Shown: positions 37,848 through 46,789, numbered from the stretch's first letter. The stretch is DNA of 64,000 nt from Bacillus sp. FJAT-27264 (GCF_001682855.1 NZ_MAQW01000001.1:392443-456442); one strand, 5' to 3'. Translations and numbers: made by a program. Notes: a model not told the origin generated them from the letters alone.

Positions 37848-38966
37848 TTAAATAATCTTATAAATGGCTCCCGGTAATTGTGTTACCGCTTTTTTTATGA
37901 TTAAAGATAACAGAACTGAATGCAAATGTCCAAAATCCCACTGGCTTCTTGCTAGAAGCTCATCCAAGGTAAAGGGCCCCTGATGCAGTATATGGTATAG
38001 TTGGGACTCCTCTCTTGTCAATTTCTTTTCGTCGGGCTCCCCGTTGCCGAGAGGTTCAATATCCCTGTTATCTCTTCTATTTACTGGAGGTTGAGGCAGA
38101 TAAAACTGATATTCTTCAACAATATCCGCACTGCCTGTGACAAGCTTCGCGCCTTGCTTAATTAAGTCCAGCGCCCCTCTGCTTTTGGGAGATGTAAGGG
38201 GTCCTGGAACGGCAAACACATCACGTCCTGCCTCCAAAGCTGCATCAGCTGTAATAAGCGAACCGCTGCGGCTGTCGGCTTCCACTACCACAGTTCCAAG
38301 TGACAGACCCGCAATAATCCGGTTGCGCCGCGGGAAAAGACCCGGGTGACTCGGCGTCCCCAAGGGGTACTCGGTCAGCACCAGCCCATCTTGGGCTACA
38401 GTCCGTATCAACTCCCGGTTCTCGGGAGGATAGACCTTGTCCATTCCCGTTGCGGTCACAGCAATCGTACTCCCGCGACCCTTCAGGGCAGCTTTATGAC
38501 AGACGCTGTCGATCCCTCTGGCAAGACCACTGACTACCGTCAATCCGGCTGTGCTTAATTCGCCTGCCAGCATTTCACCAACCTTGATACCGTATGCAGT
38601 AGGCACACGGGTACCCACCATGGCAATTCCAGGGCGGGACAACAGTTCCAGTCGTCCGCGATAGTACAGTACCCAAGGGGGCTCTACCGTTTCTTTTAAC
38701 ATAGCGGGGTAATCTTCATCCAGTATAGTTACCAGACCAATTCCTCTTTCTTCTATTAAAGAGTGTCTCTCGGTGATCCAATCGGGTGTATATATGGAGG
38801 CAAGGGCAGCCGCCACTTTCCCGTTCAGTCCGATACGCTCCCAATCCTCAGGAACACAAGTGAATGCCTTTTCCGACAATAAACCGGCAGCACAAATCTT
38901 TTCAATGCTCCTCCAGCCGACTCCCTGAACCTCGTTCAGACCGAATAATAAATCCCGTTCCTTCAT
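37848..38966 (-). CDS. dprA: DNA-processing protein DprA (Smf)
   Basis: 372 aa. Rossmann-like core with VGTRVPTAYGIKVGEMLAGE, VVSGLARGIDSVCHKAAL, ENRELIRTVA, FPRRNRIIAGLS and SGSLITADAALEAGRDVFAV, all DprA hallmarks. It loads RecA on incoming ssDNA during transformation. A C-terminal winged-helix-like domain (about 310-372) is present. It lies in the conserved sucD-dprA-topA order; the 164 bp before topA show no feature. Confidence 0.96.
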   Translation of the reverse strand: MKERDLLFGLNEVQGVGWRSIEKICAAGLLSEKAFTCVPEDWERIGLNGKVAAALASIYTPDWITERHSLIEERGIGLVTILDEDYPAMLKETVEPPWVLYYRGRLELLSRPGIAMVGTRVPTAYGIKVGEMLAGELSTAGLTVVSGLARGIDSVCHKAALKGRGSTIAVTATGMDKVYPPENRELIRTVAQDGLVLTEYPLGTPSHPGLFPRRNRIIAGLSLGTVVVEADSRSGSLITADAALEAGRDVFAVPGPLTSPKSRGALDLIKQGAKLVTGSADIVEEYQFYLPQPPVNRRDNRDIEPLGNGEPDEKKLTREESQLYHILHQGPFTLDELLARSQWDFGHLHSVLLSLIIKKAVTQLPGAIYKII

Positions 38967-39074
38967 TTTGCACTCTCTCCCTTTTAATGGAAGGATCGAC
39001 CTCCCTATTTTGTGACACGCCGCTTATAATTGCAAGTCCTCTCTGCAATCCCGAATTTGCGCAAATACGCAAAA

Positions 39075-39112
39075 AAGCAACCTTCCATTCCCGCAGGAAT
39101 AAAAGGTTGCTT
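39075..39112 (-). terminator. Terminator after sucCD
   Basis: AAGCAACCTT pairs with AAGGTTGCTT, extended by ATTCC/GGAAT, with a T-run on both strands. On the minus strand TTTTTT follows directly. It separates sucCD from dprA. Confidence 0.9.
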
Positions 39113-39191
39113 ACCTCTGATCACATTATACACGAAAGAACCCTGCAGCGCAGAGCCTTTCATGTACATATTATTAACGATAAGATGAATC

Positions 39192-40121
39192 CTAGTGAGT
39201 GGTGAATGTACTTAAAATACCGCGTTCTTCAAGCACGCTTACCAAAGTAGAGCCCATCTCTGCCGGAGTCGGCGCCACTTTAATCCCGCATGCTTCCAGA
39301 ACAGCGATCTTCTCACTGGCTGTACCTTTTCCGCCCGAAATAATGGCACCGGCATGACCCATCCGCTTACCTGGAGGTGCAGTAGCCCCGCCGATAAAGC
39401 CGACTACCGGCTTAGTCATATTATCGCGAATCCAAACCGCTGCTTCTTCCTCCGCTGTACCGCCGATTTCACCGATCATGATAACCGCTTTAGTACCCGG
39501 ATCTTCATTAAAGAGCTTCAAAATATCAATAAATTCCGAACCTTTGACAGGATCACCACCGATACCTACGGCAGAGGATTGTCCAATTCCCCGCGTAGTC
39601 AGCTGATGAACCGCTTCATAGGTCAATGTTCCACTACGCGAGACTACGCCGACATAGCCCGGCAAGTGGATATAACCTGGCATAATGCCGATTTTGCATT
39701 CACCTGGGGTAATGACGCCCGGACAGTTGGGCCCAATCAGAACAGTGGAACGGCCTTCCATATATCGCGATACCTTCACCATATCGAGTACCGGAATTCC
39801 CTCTGTAATACAGATTACGAGATCCAGTTCCGCATCTACGGCCTCCATGATAGAGTCTGCGGCGAATGCTGGCGGTACATAAATTACACTGGCAGTTGCA
39901 CCGGTTGCCGCTTTGGCTGCCACTACTGTGTCAAATACCGGGAGACTGACCTCTTCCCCATTCTCCAGCGTAATGTTGACCGTCGTTCCGCCTTTACCCG
40001 GCGTTACACCGCCAACCATCTGGGTTCCGTAGTCCAGTGCGCCTTTGGTATGAAACAAACCGGTCGAACCCGTAATTCCCTGCGTGATCACTTTCGTATT
40101 TTTATCTACAAGAATGCTCAT
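39192..40121 (-). CDS. sucD: Succinyl-CoA synthetase alpha subunit
   Basis: 309 aa. The phosphorylated His lies in the [17 protein letters not shown] segment (about residue 250), and the CoA site in [20 protein letters not shown]. With SucC it interconverts succinyl-CoA and succinate in the TCA cycle, with substrate-level phosphorylation. It lies 67 nt after sucC, in the same transcript. Confidence 0.97.
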   Translation of the reverse strand: MSILVDKNTKVITQGITGSTGLFHTKGALDYGTQMVGGVTPGKGGTTVNITLENGEEVSLPVFDTVVAAKAATGATASVIYVPPAFAADSIMEAVDAELDLVICITEGIPVLDMVKVSRYMEGRSTVLIGPNCPGVITPGECKIGIMPGYIHLPGYVGVVSRSGTLTYEAVHQLTTRGIGQSSAVGIGGDPVKGSEFIDILKLFNEDPGTKAVIMIGEIGGTAEEEAAVWIRDNMTKPVVGFIGGATAPPGKRMGHAGAIISGGKGTASEKIAVLEACGIKVAPTPAEMGSTLVSVLEERGILSTFTTH

Positions 40122-40188
40122 TCTTCGTCACATCCCTAATCATTTTGTCAAATACGATCCACTGCGAAACCGCTTCGCAGGGCTATTA

Positions 40189-41346
40189 TTATACGAGAGA
40201 AACAATCTTACGGGCCCCATCCGCCATCGAGTCGGCAGGTACGATATTCAGTCCCGATCCGGCCAGAATTTCCTTACCCAGTTCCACATTGGTGCCTTCC
40301 AGACGAACCACCAGCGGTTTGGTCAATCCGAGCTGCTTGGCAGCTTCCACCACACCATTGGCAATGACATCACAACGCATAATGCCGCCGAAGATGTTGA
40401 CGAATATTCCGTTAACCTTAGAATCGGACAAAATAATTTTGAACGCTTCAGTAACTTTCTCAGTAGTAGCACCGCCCCCTACATCGAGGAAGTTGGCGGG
40501 TTCTCCGCCATAATATTTAATAATATCCATAGTAGCCATAGCCAAGCCCGCACCATTCACCATACAACCAATATTACCGTCCAGAGCAATATAGCTAAGA
40601 TCGTATTTGGAGGCTTCGATCTCCTTCTCGTCTTCTTCCTCTAGATCGCGAAGCTCCAGAATGTCCTTATGGCGGAACAAAGCGTTGGAATCGAAATTCA
40701 ATTTGGCATCCAGTGCCATCACATTTCCGTCACCGGTAACGACCAGCGGGTTAATCTCCGCGATGGAGCAATCCTTATCCACAAAAGCCAAATATAGCGC
40801 TTGCATGAACTTGACCGCTTTATTCACCAGTTCACTCGGAATGGCAATGCTGTATGCAAGTTTACGGGCCTGAAAAGTCTGAAGCCCTACTGCCGGATCA
40901 ATAATTTCCTTAAAAATCTTCTCGGGATGTGTAGCGGCAACTTCTTCAATCTCCGTACCGCCCTCCTCGGAAGCCATCATTACGACGCGGCCAGTCCCGC
41001 GATCCACAACAAGTCCGATATAATATTCCTTCACAATTTGGCAGCCCTCTTCGATGAGGAGCCGTTTCACCACTTTACCTTCCGGGCCGGTCTGATGAGT
41101 GACCAGTGTCTTGCCGAGAATCTCAGCAGCATAGCTGCGAACCTCATCCAAATTCTTGGCCACCTTCACGCCGCCAGCTTTGCCGCGTCCACCTGCATGA
41201 ATCTGAGCTTTCACAACTACCACCGGGGTGCTCAGTGATTCTGCGGCTGCGACCGCTTCTTCCACCGTATAAGCTACTTTTCCGTTCGGTACGGCTACGC
41301 CGTACTTCTTAAGCACTTCTTTTCCCTGATACTCGTGGATATTCAT
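40189..41346 (-). CDS. sucC: Succinyl-CoA synthetase beta subunit
   Basis: 385 aa ATP-grasp subunit. [58 protein letters not shown] and the [18 protein letters not shown] loop are canonical. It binds nucleotide and succinate. A good ribosome-binding site (AGGAGG) precedes the ATG. The upstream 346 bp presumably hold the sucCD promoter. Confidence 0.97.
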   Translation of the reverse strand: MNIHEYQGKEVLKKYGVAVPNGKVAYTVEEAVAAAESLSTPVVVVKAQIHAGGRGKAGGVKVAKNLDEVRSYAAEILGKTLVTHQTGPEGKVVKRLLIEEGCQIVKEYYIGLVVDRGTGRVVMMASEEGGTEIEEVAATHPEKIFKEIIDPAVGLQTFQARKLAYSIAIPSELVNKAVKFMQALYLAFVDKDCSIAEINPLVVTGDGNVMALDAKLNFDSNALFRHKDILELRDLEEEDEKEIEASKYDLSYIALDGNIGCMVNGAGLAMATMDIIKYYGGEPANFLDVGGGATTEKVTEAFKIILSDSKVNGIFVNIFGGIMRCDVIANGVVEAAKQLGLTKPLVVRLEGTNVELGKEILAGSGLNIVPADSMADGARKIVSLV

Positions 41347-41692
41347 TCCGGAAGCCTCCTAAAGTGTTGCGGTGACCGAGCAGGCAGCCTGCAGTCATTC
41401 CGCTTTCCGTTTTGATTGCCGCGTGCCCGGGTTCAGGCCGGTACAACAGTTCACTTGCCCGGAGCAGGTAGAAACGGATCGACCGCCCATATGGACGGCT
41501 CGCGTTTCTGCGGGAAACATAAGGTCTCATCTAAGACAGAGCTTACATATAACCTATATGCCCAAAAAGGAAACCCAGAATATTGTAACACGTTTTTGAA
41601 ACGCTTTCCTTAAAATAATTCATAATTTATACACACATTTTCGCTTGGTTTCATGCCGGAATGCGAACAATCATCTTGACTTCATTCCGCTG
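41347..41692 (-). promoter_or_regulatory. sucCD upstream region with a cre-like palindrome
   Basis: No gene of its own. At 41598-41608 is GAAACGCTTTC, a near-perfect palindrome around a central CG resembling a CcpA cre site, though with about three mismatches to the usual consensus. The rest is moderately GC-rich with short open frames on both strands that lack ribosome-binding sites. I could not place a convincing promoter. CcpA control of sucCD is inference. Confidence 0.35.
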
Positions 41693-42160
41693 TTATTTCT
41701 TGGATGCACTCGTATTGGCACTATGAACACGCCCCAGCAGATCTTTGAATTGAACCAGAAGGTCCCCCAGTTCTTTCTCGGACATGTCCGTACCTTCCAT
41801 CATTTTACTTGGAATACAAGCCGCTTCCTTCTGCAAATCCCAGCCGAGCGGCGTCAGGGAAATGAGTACCTTACGCTCATCCTGAAGCGAACGCTCCCGC
41901 AAAATAAGCCCTGCCGCCTGCAAGCGCTTCAGGAGTGGCGTCAATGTACCGGAGTCCAAAAACAGGGCTTCGCCTAATTCCTTCACTGTGCATTGTTCTC
42001 GTTCCCATAACACGATCATTACGAGGTATTGCGAATACGTCACGCCTATTTTGTCGAGATAAGGCTGATACAGCTTCGTTATCTCACGTGAACAGGCATA
42101 AATGGTAAAACATAGATGATTATCGAGCAAAAGCTCGGTGTTTGTTGACTTTTCTTGCAT
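41693..42160 (-). CDS. ohrR: MarR-family organic peroxide sensor OhrR
   Basis: 155 aa. Winged-helix repressor: [20 protein letters not shown] carries the reactive Cys (residue 17) and a nearby Cys24; [40 protein letters not shown] and [17 protein letters not shown] form the DNA-binding wing. Oxidation of the N-terminal Cys releases DNA. It is divergent from ohr, separated by 145 bp with a shared operator. Confidence 0.94.
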   Translation of the reverse strand: MQEKSTNTELLLDNHLCFTIYACSREITKLYQPYLDKIGVTYSQYLVMIVLWEREQCTVKELGEALFLDSGTLTPLLKRLQAAGLILRERSLQDERKVLISLTPLGWDLQKEAACIPSKMMEGTDMSEKELGDLLVQFKDLLGRVHSANTSASKK

Positions 42161-42231
42161 ATCTCTTCACCCACCTTATAGAACTATTTTATCATAATTC
42201 ACTCTCGATATCATAATTATTGCAAAAAATA

Positions 42232-42280
42232 GTTTGACTATTATTTTATTTGTGTTAAATTAAATTGTGTACAATATATA
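42232..42280 (+). promoter_or_regulatory. ohr promoter and OhrR operator
   Basis: A -35 TTGACT lies at 42234-42239, with an AT-rich -10 region around 42255-42262. Immediately downstream is the inverted repeat ATTGT-GT-ACAAT (42264-42275) inside an AT-rich setting similar to known Bacillus OhrR operators. Repressor binding there would block ohr transcription. Confidence 0.6.
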
Positions 42281-42305
42281 AATAACGGAACGGGAGAGAT
42301 TTATA

Positions 42306-42734
42306 ATGATGACTATCCAACAAAAAATGTATGAAACTACAGTTAAAGCGGTGGGCGGAAGAAATGGCTACATCGAATCCGAAACTCCAAAGCTGAACTT
42401 GAATATCAGCACACCACGTGAACTAGGCGGTGCTGGCGGTGAAGGAACAAATCCTGAGCAACTGTTCGCTGCAGGATATTCGGCTTGTTTCGACAGTGCG
42501 CTGAACATGGTGGCACGACTGGGTAAAGTGAAAATCGAGGGCAGCGAAGTCACTGCAACTGTAAGTTTAGGCAAAGTGGAAGATGGCGGCTTCGGCATCG
42601 CAGTCAAACTGGATGTCCTTGTAAAAGGAGTTGACCACGACACCGCAGTTTCTCTTGTAGAAGCCGCTCACGGTGCCTGTCCTTACTCCCGCGCTACCCG
42701 CGGTAATATTGCAGTGGAATTGAACGTACTGTAA
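42306..42734 (+). CDS. ohr: Organic hydroperoxide reductase Ohr
   Basis: 142 aa. Peroxidatic Cys in FAAGYSACFDSALNMVA (about residue 59) and resolving Cys in EAAHGACPYSRATRGN (about 123) make a complete active site. It reduces organic hydroperoxides with lipoyl-dependent recycling. GGGAGAG is 7 nt before ATG ATG; either Met may be used. The gene is monocistronic, ended by the terminator at 42832. Confidence 0.97.
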   Translation: MMTIQQKMYETTVKAVGGRNGYIESETPKLNLNISTPRELGGAGGEGTNPEQLFAAGYSACFDSALNMVARLGKVKIEGSEVTATVSLGKVEDGGFGIAVKLDVLVKGVDHDTAVSLVEAAHGACPYSRATRGNIAVELNVL

Positions 42735-42831
42735 GCAACCTGGACTTATCTACCGGACCTCTTCAAATAATTTAATCTTTGCTACTGTTATGTAATATGC
42801 CTTATACGCTTGGAATGAGCGCGACACAAAT

Positions 42832-42857
42832 AAGCCACCCGGAGTGCCGGGTGGCTT
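42832..42857 (+). terminator. Intrinsic terminator after ohr
   Basis: A perfect 11-bp stem AAGCCACCCGG/CCGGGTGGCTT with a 4-nt loop is followed by GGCTGTTTTT. Confidence 0.9.
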
Positions 42858-43031
42858 GGCTGTTTTTCCGTTTCAACTTTCCGTTGCTAGACTCTTACTC
42901 CCCCTTCTTTTCTCACTTAATTCCTTGAGAATCTGTTCTTTGGTTTGGTTTATTAAAGTTTACGGAACCTTTATACATTACCCATCGTATAATTTGGATA
43001 TCAACAGCAGAAAGGTAATATTAACATTTAA

Positions 43032-43040
43032 TGCTATAAT
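43032..43040 (+). promoter_or_regulatory. Extended -10 promoter of the lipoprotein gene
   Basis: TGCTATAAT is a consensus extended -10 element. No good -35 precedes it, as is common with this class. It lies about 40 nt before the start of the AT-rich lipoprotein gene. Confidence 0.55.
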
Positions 43041-43079
43041 TAAACTTTTATTAGTTAATATTTTGAGGGGGTAATTAAG

Positions 43080-44024
43080 ATTTCTAAAAAACAACTGGCT
43101 CTAGGTATTGTTATTACGGCAACTTTGTTATCTGGCTGTAACTCTTCTGACGGTAAAACGACAAATTCAAATTCAAATGCAAGTACAAGCACAAATTCTA
43201 ATTCGAATAAAACCACAATCGCTGCAGATTCAAAAAAAGAAACAAAATTAAATGCTTATGAAAAGACAGCTCTTGAATATGTTAATGTCTTTATGAACGG
43301 AACTGATCCTGAAGCCAAGAAAGCATTCATAACTGACAATATCCACACGGAGGCCCAGCCGATATTCCAATTACTTGCAGCTAAAGAGATCCCCGAATCT
43401 TCAAAGCTTCAAGATCCAAAAGTTCTTGAATCGAAAGATTATAAAGACAAAGAAGGTAAGAAAAACAAGATCGTTCTAATAGAAGGAACAAAATCATCCA
43501 TTCCTAACAGTGAACTAATTGTCCTGTTCGTAGACGAAAAAATAGTTTGGGTTACAAGTGATTCGGACAAGCAAACATTTGATGTAGTTAGAAAAGAATT
43601 TAAGCACCCGATTCCTGAGAACTCTTCTGTAGAGAATTCTGCTACCGATCCTAAAGCAACACTTCAAGAAATTCAAAATTTTATCGTTTCAGACATCTGG
43701 AATACCGGATTTGTTGATATAAGCTGGTACATCGCAGACGGAACAGGCAGTACAGGTGAAAGCTTGGATATTGATTTTACAATGGAACAATTAGGGAAAG
43801 CCATCGACAAAAAATCGGAGTACGATAAATACATACAATCTCTATCTGACGAATACAGCTCGGTTAAAAGCACTTGGGGAAAATTATCTGCTGAAGTGGA
43901 TCTCTTGTATAAGCATTTGCAGTCTAATCCTCCAAAGGCCAACGATTCTAGTAATAAACTGGATAACGGCAAGCTCAAGCAGTACATGCAGGCATTCGAA
44001 AAAGATATTTCTGACCTAAACTAA
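43080..44024 (+). CDS. Low-GC lipoprotein of unknown function, apparent ATT start
   Basis: 314 aa if translation begins at ATT. The ATT codon lies 8 nt after GAGGGGG and gives a perfect lipoprotein signal (SKKQLALGIVITATLLSGC, Cys at residue 20). No ATG, GTG or TTG upstream in frame would give a signal peptide; a TTG at 43125 leaves only four residues before the Cys. A Ser/Asn/Thr linker follows, then a mixed domain to about residue 190 and a helical second half ending in a likely coiled coil. I do not recognise the family. The gene is much more AT-rich than its neighbours, suggesting later acquisition. Confidence 0.75.
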   Translation: MSKKQLALGIVITATLLSGCNSSDGKTTNSNSNASTSTNSNSNKTTIAADSKKETKLNAYEKTALEYVNVFMNGTDPEAKKAFITDNIHTEAQPIFQLLAAKEIPESSKLQDPKVLESKDYKDKEGKKNKIVLIEGTKSSIPNSELIVLFVDEKIVWVTSDSDKQTFDVVRKEFKHPIPENSSVENSATDPKATLQEIQNFIVSDIWNTGFVDISWYIADGTGSTGESLDIDFTMEQLGKAIDKKSEYDKYIQSLSDEYSSVKSTWGKLSAEVDLLYKHLQSNPPKANDSSNKLDNGKLKQYMQAFEKDISDLN

Positions 44025-44171
44025 GCCATAAATAACAAAAGACCCTCTAGGGCACCTAAAGTGCACTTCTTAAAATAATACTGGACTACATGCCTGATTG
44101 ATAAATCCAATAATTATAATAAGGGGTGCTTTTTTCCGGCACAAGCTCTAAATCATCGCTTACTTAATTAA

Positions 44172-44315
44172 GGAGCGGAATCCAGAGGTCTTATTGCTAT
44201 ACATCCAGCCATATTTAGAAAGATAAAAAGATAACGGACTCCAGAGTCGCTATGGGCAGAAATCCTGTTCAGATTTCGCTGTTTTGTAGGAAATAACGTC
44301 ATCTGAGTCCGCTCC
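44172..44315. repeat. 144-bp element with imperfect terminal inverted repeats
   Basis: The left end reads GGAGCGGAATCCAGA and the right end, reverse-complemented, GGAGCGGACTCAGAT, so 12 of 15 bases agree. A third related motif, CGGACTCCAGAGTCGC, occurs inside near 44236. There is no coding capacity. It looks like a MITE or palindromic intergenic repeat unit. No second copy is seen in this window. Confidence 0.5.
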
Positions 44316-44377
44316 ATCCTTCAGGACAACTTCGTGTGAACATTAGCGGCTATACAGTCCGTTCGCTCCCATAAATA

Positions 44378-44400
44378 AACCCCAACCTACGGAAGGGGTT
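44378..44400 (-). terminator. Hairpin, possible minus-strand terminator
   Basis: AACCCC and GGGGTT arms are separated by an 11-nt loop, and on the minus strand TTTATTTA follows. It is 600 bp from the nearest minus-strand gene end (comM), so its role is doubtful. Confidence 0.35.
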
Positions 44401-44519
44401 ACTGTTATGTAGATGGTTTGACCATTTCCTTTGGAAAGCAATGTTGTTGTTGAGTCTTTTTTCTTGCTCTATAAGGCGAACTAAAGATCCGAACGTAAAG
44501 CTCGCTCGTCACTTCAGTA

Positions 44520-44557
44520 GAATGTTTGGACTTCCGGTCGCGTTCTATATAGAACGC
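44520..44557. repeat. Fragment of a dispersed repeat joined to an 18-bp palindrome
   Basis: Bases 44520-44541 are identical over 22 nt to 57563-57584 (GAATGTTTGGACTTCC then GGTCGC). They run directly into GCGTTCTATATAGAACGC (44540-44557), a perfect palindrome. A further 15-nt match, TTTCCTTTGGAAAGC, lies at 44425 and again at 57662. Confidence 0.7.
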
Positions 44558-44593
44558 ATTAAAATAACAAACAAAGCCTAGAAGTTATTCCCG

Positions 44594-44790
44594 AAGTGCA
44601 ATTAACGGCATTTTTGTACCTTAAATACTCTGCATCTAAGTATTAGCAGGAATTAAGTGCAATATTGTACCTTAAATCTTCCAAAATACCCCGTTCAGCG
44701 TACTTTTTCGAAAATTAAGATACAAAAATGCCCTTATTTGATTATTTTACCTATATTAAAGGGAAATAAGGTGCGAAATTGCACTTAATT
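44594..44790. repeat. Four-unit inverted repeat cluster
   Basis: Four related units of about 25-33 nt, two direct and two inverted: AAGTGCAATT..GTACCTTAAAT at 44594-44626, TTAAGTGCAATATTGTACC onward at 44653-44677, then inverted forms at 44713-44739 and 44764-44790 (GGTGCGAAATTGCACTTAAT). The cluster as a whole is an imperfect 200-bp palindrome. It lacks coding potential. Similar motifs are, to my memory, common between Paenibacillus genes. Confidence 0.65.
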
Positions 44791-44995
44791 GGGAGATAAA
44801 ACATTTTTCACTGTTAAAACGCCTGGTAAAGGAGAGGAGCGGTTTGCACCCTAAAGCCCTAACTTCACCAGCTACTGCATAGAACCGGAATAATTAACAG
44901 TATCATAGAATCACGCCTGATCTTCTGTTTGAATCTTAATTTCACTTAATATAGTCAAGTCAATAACTTATGATTGGGAATCTTCCTCTCCATTG

Positions 44996-45970
44996 TTATT
45001 CCAAGGCCGTCACCTGCCGGTCCAAGTTGCGGTATTGAACCGCTTCGGCGATGTGATTTGATCCTATGTCCGATGCTCCGGCCAGATCGGCGATTGTTCG
45101 GGCTAGCTTGATGATCCGGTCGTGCGCACGCATACTAAGCCCGAGACTCTCCAGAATGTCATATAGTATCACTGAACTTGCCGGACCTAGCTTGGCATAC
45201 CGGCGCAAGGCAGCGCCGGATAATTCGCTGTTCCATGAGATCGGTAGTCGCTTGTATCGCTCTGCCTGAATGGCTTGGGCTGCAGCCACTTCAGCACGCA
45301 TATCGGCGGAGGACTGCACATGTCCCTGCCGTTCCCATTCCCGCGGACGCGGCACCTCCACTTGCAGATCAATACGATCTAGCAGCGGCCCCGAAATCTT
45401 GGCCCGGTAAGCTGCAATCTTGGCTGGGCTGCACGTGCATACTTGCTGCGGATTCCCGCTTCCGAGAAAGCCGCAGTTGCACGGATTCATCGATGCGGCC
45501 AGCATCACACGAGCTGGAAAAGTAAAAGCCGCCCGTGCCCGGCTTATCGTGACCACTCCATCTTCCAGCGGTTGCCGCAGCACTTCAAGCACATTTCGCG
45601 AGAACTCGGGAAGTTCGTCCAGAAACAGAATTCCGCGATGAGCAAGGCTGACCTCCCCCGGCTTTGGCGTACCCCCGCCACCGATCAGGCCCGCAGCTGA
45701 GATGGTATGATGCGGGGAACGGAACGGGCGGGCCCGCAGCAGTCCGTTTCCCGCATCCTTCAGCTTTCCAGCTGCACTGAAAATTTTGGTCACCTCTAAC
45801 GCTTCCCGTTCATTCAAGGTTGGAAGAATACCTGGCAAACGTTTAATCAGCATGGTCTTCCCTGTTCCTGGAGGGCCCATAAGCATAATGTTGTGCATCC
45901 CAGCGGCTGCGATGATCAGCGCGCGTTTGACATGCTGTTGTCCCAATACATCACTGTAATCCTCAGTCAT
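44996..45970 (-). CDS. ComM C-terminal half (AAA+ and Mg-chelatase C domain)
   Basis: 324 aa from the first ATG (MTEDYSDVLGQQHVKRALII). Walker A GPPGTGKTMLIKRL, Walker B ILFLDELPEF, and the C-terminal RYAKLGPASSVILYDILESL are complete. The ATG has only a weak AGAGAATG-like upstream site, so independent translation would probably rely on reinitiation. In-frame coding continues upstream to the TAA. Confidence 0.65.
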   Translation of the reverse strand: MTEDYSDVLGQQHVKRALIIAAAGMHNIMLMGPPGTGKTMLIKRLPGILPTLNEREALEVTKIFSAAGKLKDAGNGLLRARPFRSPHHTISAAGLIGGGGTPKPGEVSLAHRGILFLDELPEFSRNVLEVLRQPLEDGVVTISRARAAFTFPARVMLAASMNPCNCGFLGSGNPQQVCTCSPAKIAAYRAKISGPLLDRIDLQVEVPRPREWERQGHVQSSADMRAEVAAAQAIQAERYKRLPISWNSELSGAALRRYAKLGPASSVILYDILESLGLSMRAHDRIIKLARTIADLAGASDIGSNHIAEAVQYRNLDRQVTALE

Positions 45971-46144
45971 TTCATTCTCTGTTATTTCAGAGTCGCGGGA
46001 AGAGAGGTTGCGGGGAGTATATTTAAGATGCTCCAGAGAAAGCGCCTTTGTTGGCGGGCGTTCTCTTACAACAGGACCATTAACTACGGTTACGGGAAAA
46101 GGAAGTTCTGCTTGGGGAGCACCCCCTCTGGAGTGAACTAGATT

Positions 46145-46177
46145 GTCTGTGTCTGTGTCTGTGTCTGTGTCTGTGTC
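46145..46177. repeat. Hexanucleotide tandem repeat in the comM linker
   Basis: Five and a half copies of GTCTGT on the plus strand (GACACA on the coding strand, Asp-Thr repeats). It abuts the TAA stop. Copy number change in steps of six bases keeps the frame, so it would not itself turn the gene on or off. Confidence 0.9.
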
Positions 46178-46789
46178 TTAATGATTATCGCATTGTGCGG
46201 TGGTCATTAAATCAGTATTTTGCTTATCCCCACTTGGACGGTCCCGCTTGATCTGCCTACTACTTTTAATTTGGTCACTCTCTCTTGTATCCGATTCAGG
46301 GATTTCCCGCAGATGGTCAGCAGCGTAAATAGTCATTCCACTGATCAGTGCGGCTTCCGCCGCGTTGACCCGGGGCAGCAGCACGGACCGAAAACCGGCA
46401 CTACGCGCAGCCTCAACCATAGGCAGCACGCCATTCACTGGTCTTATGCTGCCATCCAGCGCAAGTTCACCAAGCAGCAGTATTTCTGATGCTGCAGGCA
46501 TAATAAGCTGACCGCTGGTAACAAGAATACCGACCGCAATCGCCAGATCAAAGGCTGAACCTTCCTTGCGTAGATCCGCAGGAGCCAGATTAATCGTAAT
46601 CCGCTGCTGCGGATAGCGGTACCCGCAATTTTTGACGGCAGCACGAACTCGTTCCACGGCTTCGCGAATAGCTGAATCAGGTAATCCAATGATCATAGTT
46701 TGGGGCAATCCATCCGCAATATCGATCTCCACGCCGATCATGATACCTTCTATTCCATACAAACAAGCACTGTACATCTTTCCGTACAT
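46178..46789 (-). CDS. ComM N-terminal half (S16-like domain)
   Basis: 203 aa. GIEGIMIGVEIDIADGLPQT, IGLPDSAIREAVERVRAAVK and RKEGSAFDLAIAVGILVTSG are ComM/YifB landmarks. AGGTG lies 9 nt before the ATG; a GTG at 46801 is less likely. After ADHLREIPES the sequence becomes a polar linker ending TTAQCDNH at the stop. It cannot bind nucleotide alone. Confidence 0.7.
   Translation of the reverse strand: MYGKMYSACLYGIEGIMIGVEIDIADGLPQTMIIGLPDSAIREAVERVRAAVKNCGYRYPQQRITINLAPADLRKEGSAFDLAIAVGILVTSGQLIMPAASEILLLGELALDGSIRPVNGVLPMVEAARSAGFRSVLLPRVNAAEAALISGMTIYAADHLREIPESDTRESDQIKSSRQIKRDRPSGDKQNTDLMTTAQCDNH

Larger units (their letters stand above)
44025..44995. other. 970-bp non-coding region between the lipoprotein and comM
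   Basis: Apart from the repeats listed separately I see no gene with a ribosome-binding site on either strand. The last 190 bp before comM contain an imperfect inverted pair CTGGTAAAG/CTTCACCAG (about 44823-44873) and AT-rich DNA. The region looks like a landing site for small repeats. Confidence 0.6.
44996..46789 (-). pseudogene. comM: comM (YifB/Mg-chelatase-like ATPase) split by one in-frame TAA
   Basis: Reading from ATG 46789 (MYGKMYSACLYGIEGIMIGV) to 44996 gives 598 codons in a single frame, interrupted only by TAA at 46178-46180. The N-terminal S16-like domain and the C-terminal AAA+ and Mg-chelatase domains both look intact. The stop lies in an over-long, low-complexity interdomain linker, next to a GACACA hexanucleotide repeat. 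ComM is a helicase for branch migration in transformation. It may be dead, made as two pieces, read through, or affected by a sequencing error. The two halves are also listed separately. Confidence 0.8.

Noticed and set aside
39354..40139. 261-codon plus-strand frame opposite sucD
   Set aside because: sucD is unmistakable on the minus strand; the opposite frame gives a Cys/Arg/His-rich product typical of antisense reading.
41347..41640. Small frames of about 65-75 codons around the sucC upstream region
   Set aside because: No ribosome-binding sites, overlapping frames on both strands, Arg/Ser/Cys-rich products.
44594..44790. CRISPR-like array
   Set aside because: Units are not evenly spaced, two are inverted, sequence identity is low and no cas gene is near.
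44823..44880. Short peptide (TTG start, about 12 codons) after GGAGAGGAG
   Set aside because: Too short, no terminator, and no partner gene downstream on the plus strand.
46145..46177. Phase-variation switch controlling comM
   Set aside because: The repeat unit is six bases, so slippage keeps the frame; the stop codon lies outside the tract and is not created or removed by copy-number change.
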